This document shows positions 62,553 to 64,000 of a stretch of 64,000 nucleotides of DNA, in pieces. The stretch's first letter is position 1. Every line of letters begins with the position of its first letter. The DNA lies in contig CADBTW010000065.1 of NCBI GenBank assembly GCA_902797695.1, positions 48,087 through 112,086 on the forward strand. The letters are read 5' to 3'. Below the pieces are notes generated by a model. The model was not told the DNA's origin and made no database searches. It saw only the letters and a program-made list of their open reading frames with translations. Made by a program: the position numbers and the translations under genes. The stretch is from an uncultured Sutterellaceae bacterium (GTDB taxonomy: Bacteria > Pseudomonadota > Gammaproteobacteria > Burkholderiales > Burkholderiaceae_F).

Positions 62553-63068
62553 ATGGACTCAACGAAAACCAAAACCCTGGAAATCTGGACTGACGGCGCC
62601 TGCAAGCAAAACCCGGGACCGGGCGGCTGGGGCGCGCATCTCGTCTACGGCCCGCACACGCTCGACCTTTACGGCGGCGAGGCAATGACGACAAACAACC
62701 GGATGGAACTCACTGCCGTAATCGTCGCGCTCTCCGCCCTGAAGAAACCCTGCGAGATCACCGTCCACCTCGACAGCCAGTACGTGAAGAACGGGATCGA
62801 GCAGTGGCTCCCGGGCTGGATAAGAAAAGGATGGAAAACCGCCTCCGGGAAACCCGTGAAGAACGAGGCGCTCTGGAAGAAGCTGTCAGAGCTCTCTTCG
62901 CGACATTCGATCCGATGGCTATGGGTCAAGGGCCACGCGGGGAACCCGGGGAACGAACGGGCGGACGAGCTCGCGAACTGGGGGGTCGAAGTTGTCCGCG
63001 GGGAACGAGAGGCCTGCGGCAGCATCCCGCCCGGAATACTTGAAGAGCTCGCAGGGCTCGGGAAATAA
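62553..63068 (+). CDS. rnhA: Ribonuclease HI
   Basis: Removes RNA from RNA-DNA hybrids such as primers and R-loops. The 171-residue protein has the metal-binding carboxylates in place: Asp14 (WTDGACKQNPG), the glutamate in TTNNRMELTAVI, the aspartate in VHLDSQYVKNGI, and HAGNPGNERADELAN near the end. The basic loop WIRKGWKTASGKPVKN is the E. coli-type handle. It is about 15 residues longer than E. coli at the C-terminus. dnaQ follows after 14 bases. Confidence 0.97.
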   Translation: MDSTKTKTLEIWTDGACKQNPGPGGWGAHLVYGPHTLDLYGGEAMTTNNRMELTAVIVALSALKKPCEITVHLDSQYVKNGIEQWLPGWIRKGWKTASGKPVKNEALWKKLSELSSRHSIRWLWVKGHAGNPGNERADELANWGVEVVRGEREACGSIPPGILEELAGLGK

Positions 63069-63082
63069 AACGGGAGGAAAGC

Positions 63083-63823
63083 ATGCGCCAGATCAGCCTC
63101 GACACTGAAACCACGGGACGCGACCCCGACAAGGGAGACCGGCTCGTCGAAATCGGCTGCGTCGCGCTCGACGGGCGGCACAGGCCTGATGAAGGAAACG
63201 CTGACTGCTTTTACCACACGCTCGTCAATCCCGAGCGCGAGGTACCCGAGGAAGTGGTAAAGATCCACGGCCTCACGACCGAAAGGCTCTCCACCGAGCC
63301 GAGATTCGCCGAAGTCGCCGATGCCTTCCTCGACTTCGTCAGGGGATCCGAGCTGATCATCCACAACGCCGAATTCGATGTCGGCTTCATCGACATGGAG
63401 CTCGCCCGGATCGGCAGGCCGCCGATCGAGACAGTCTGCAAGATCACCGACACGCTTCCGCTCGCCCGGAAGATGCGCCCGGGCCAGCGGAATTCGCTTG
63501 ACGCGCTCTGCGACGCCTACGGGATCGACCGCTCGTCGAGAACCCTGCACGGGGCGCTGCTCGACGCCTGGCTCCTCGCCGAGGTCTACCTGAAGCTCAC
63601 CCAGGGCCAGGGGAGCCTCATGATCGAGACTTCATCTGGAGAAGGCGGAGAAACCCTCCTCGCCCTCCCCGACCCCTCGCTGCTCCGTGTGATCAGGGCT
63701 ACGCCAGACGAAATCGCCGCGCACGAGGAACAGCTCGACAAGATCGACAAGGCCTGCAAGGGAACCTGCGTCTGGCGAAAGAATCCTGACGCAGAACCCG
63801 AGAACATGCCTGGGAGCTCTTGA
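63083..63823 (+). CDS. dnaQ: DNA polymerase III epsilon (proofreading) subunit
   Basis: 3'-5' exonuclease that proofreads with DnaE. 246 residues: DEDDh exonuclease motifs ISLDTETTGRD (Asp7, Glu9), LIIHNAEFDVGFID and LHGALLDAWLLAEVYL (His, Asp). A C-terminal tail of about 65 residues binds alpha. Length equals E. coli (243). GGGAGG lies nine bases before the ATG. The rnhA-dnaQ order with a tRNA after it is conserved, although here the two genes are codirectional. Confidence 0.97.
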   Translation: MRQISLDTETTGRDPDKGDRLVEIGCVALDGRHRPDEGNADCFYHTLVNPEREVPEEVVKIHGLTTERLSTEPRFAEVADAFLDFVRGSELIIHNAEFDVGFIDMELARIGRPPIETVCKITDTLPLARKMRPGQRNSLDALCDAYGIDRSSRTLHGALLDAWLLAEVYLKLTQGQGSLMIETSSGEGGETLLALPDPSLLRVIRATPDEIAAHEEQLDKIDKACKGTCVWRKNPDAEPENMPGSS

Positions 63824-63881
63824 GGCACTTCTTCTTAATCGCCTGAATTTTCGGAAAAAGAATTTTCTCCATCAAAAAAAT

Positions 63882-63909
63882 TTGCTTTTTGTCCGTTCCT
63901 GAGTAGAAT
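63882..63909 (+). promoter_or_regulatory. tRNA-Ala promoter
   Basis: -35 TTGCTT (63882-63887), 16-base spacer, -10 TAGAAT (63904-63909), 13 bases before the tRNA, in an AT-rich patch. Confidence 0.75.
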
Positions 63910-63922
63910 TTAAAACCTCTTC

Positions 63923-63998
63923 GGGGAAGTAGCTCAGCTGGGAGAGCGCAGCGTTCGCAACGCTGAGGTCGGGAGTTCGATCCTCCTCTTCTCCACCA
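63923..63998 (+). tRNA. tRNA-Ala, anticodon CGC
   Basis: A 76-base cloverleaf: acceptor GGGGAAG/CTTCTCC with the G3:U70 wobble that marks alanine tRNAs, D arm GCTC/GAGC, anticodon stem CAGCG/CGCTG with loop TTCGCAA (anticodon CGC, codon GCG), T arm GGGAG/CTCCT. CCA is encoded. It ends two bases before the window edge. Confidence 0.95.
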
Positions 63999-64000
63999 AA

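Overview
The window is a GC-rich (roughly 60%+) chromosomal segment of a betaproteobacterium, most likely in the Burkholderiales and probably a gut-type, anaerobic or microaerophilic Sutterellaceae-like lineage. The evidence is the gyrA-serC-pheA-hisC-tyrA-aroA-cmk-rpsA gene order, the zapA / 6S RNA pair, the mltD-methyltransferase-rnhA-dnaQ block, the trxB-ftsK-lolA neighbourhood, and an FNR plus HemN and periplasmic flavin-reductase anaerobic module. The lineage call is inference from gene order and protein flavour; no 16S gene is present. I see no phage, transposon, CRISPR or plasmid features.

Layout. 1-8.4 kb (minus strand): the first 20 codons of lapB, rpsA, and a tightly packed aromatic amino acid/serine operon. 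8.5-15 kb: gyrA with a large internal insertion, a TusA-family protein and alaS. 15.2-17.6 kb: hemN and fnr, divergent around a perfect FNR box. 17.7-21 kb: apbE, a secreted FMN-binding protein and a secreted fumarate-reductase-like flavoprotein, with a clear sigma-70 promoter and a palindromic operator candidate. 21-29 kb: glnS (with an insertion), a beta-hydroxyacid dehydrogenase, a fused tandem Asp/Glu racemase with a dead first half, sbcB and rng. 29-34 kb: thyA, and an sdaA / ygfZ-like / dcd operon. 33-38.7 kb: LPS-type glycosyltransferases flanking dnaE. 38.8-43.4 kb: tRNA-Val, moeA, a WYL regulator coupled to a phosphoesterase, lolA and an unusual degenerate FtsK-motor paralogue. 43.5-51.5 kb: ftsK, trxB, smr, a ZIP transporter, nadE-glnB and lgt. 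51.6-54.6 kb: 6S RNA, zapA, a ZapB-like coiled coil, dapB, bamE and fur. 54.7-64 kb: a phosphoethanolamine transferase, recN, nadK, fabI, mltD, a methyltransferase, rnhA, dnaQ and tRNA-Ala.

How genes work together: PheA, HisC, TyrA and AroA cover shikimate-to-Phe/Tyr steps, with SerC supplying serine and B6 precursors. Dcd and ThyA feed dTMP synthesis. DnaE, DnaQ, RnhA, SbcB, RecN and GyrA are replication and repair functions. FtsK, ZapA and the ZapB-like protein act in division. LolA, BamE, Lgt, MltD, the two glycosyltransferases, the PEtn transferase and LapB build the envelope. FNR, HemN, ApbE, the FMN-binding protein and the flavoprotein reductase point to anaerobic respiration.

The most unusual items are a conserved-looking but Walker-A-less FtsK motor paralogue squeezed between ftsK and lolA, an insertion of about 155 residues in the GyrA C-terminal propeller, an insertion of about 95 residues in GlnRS, and the half-dead fused racemase.
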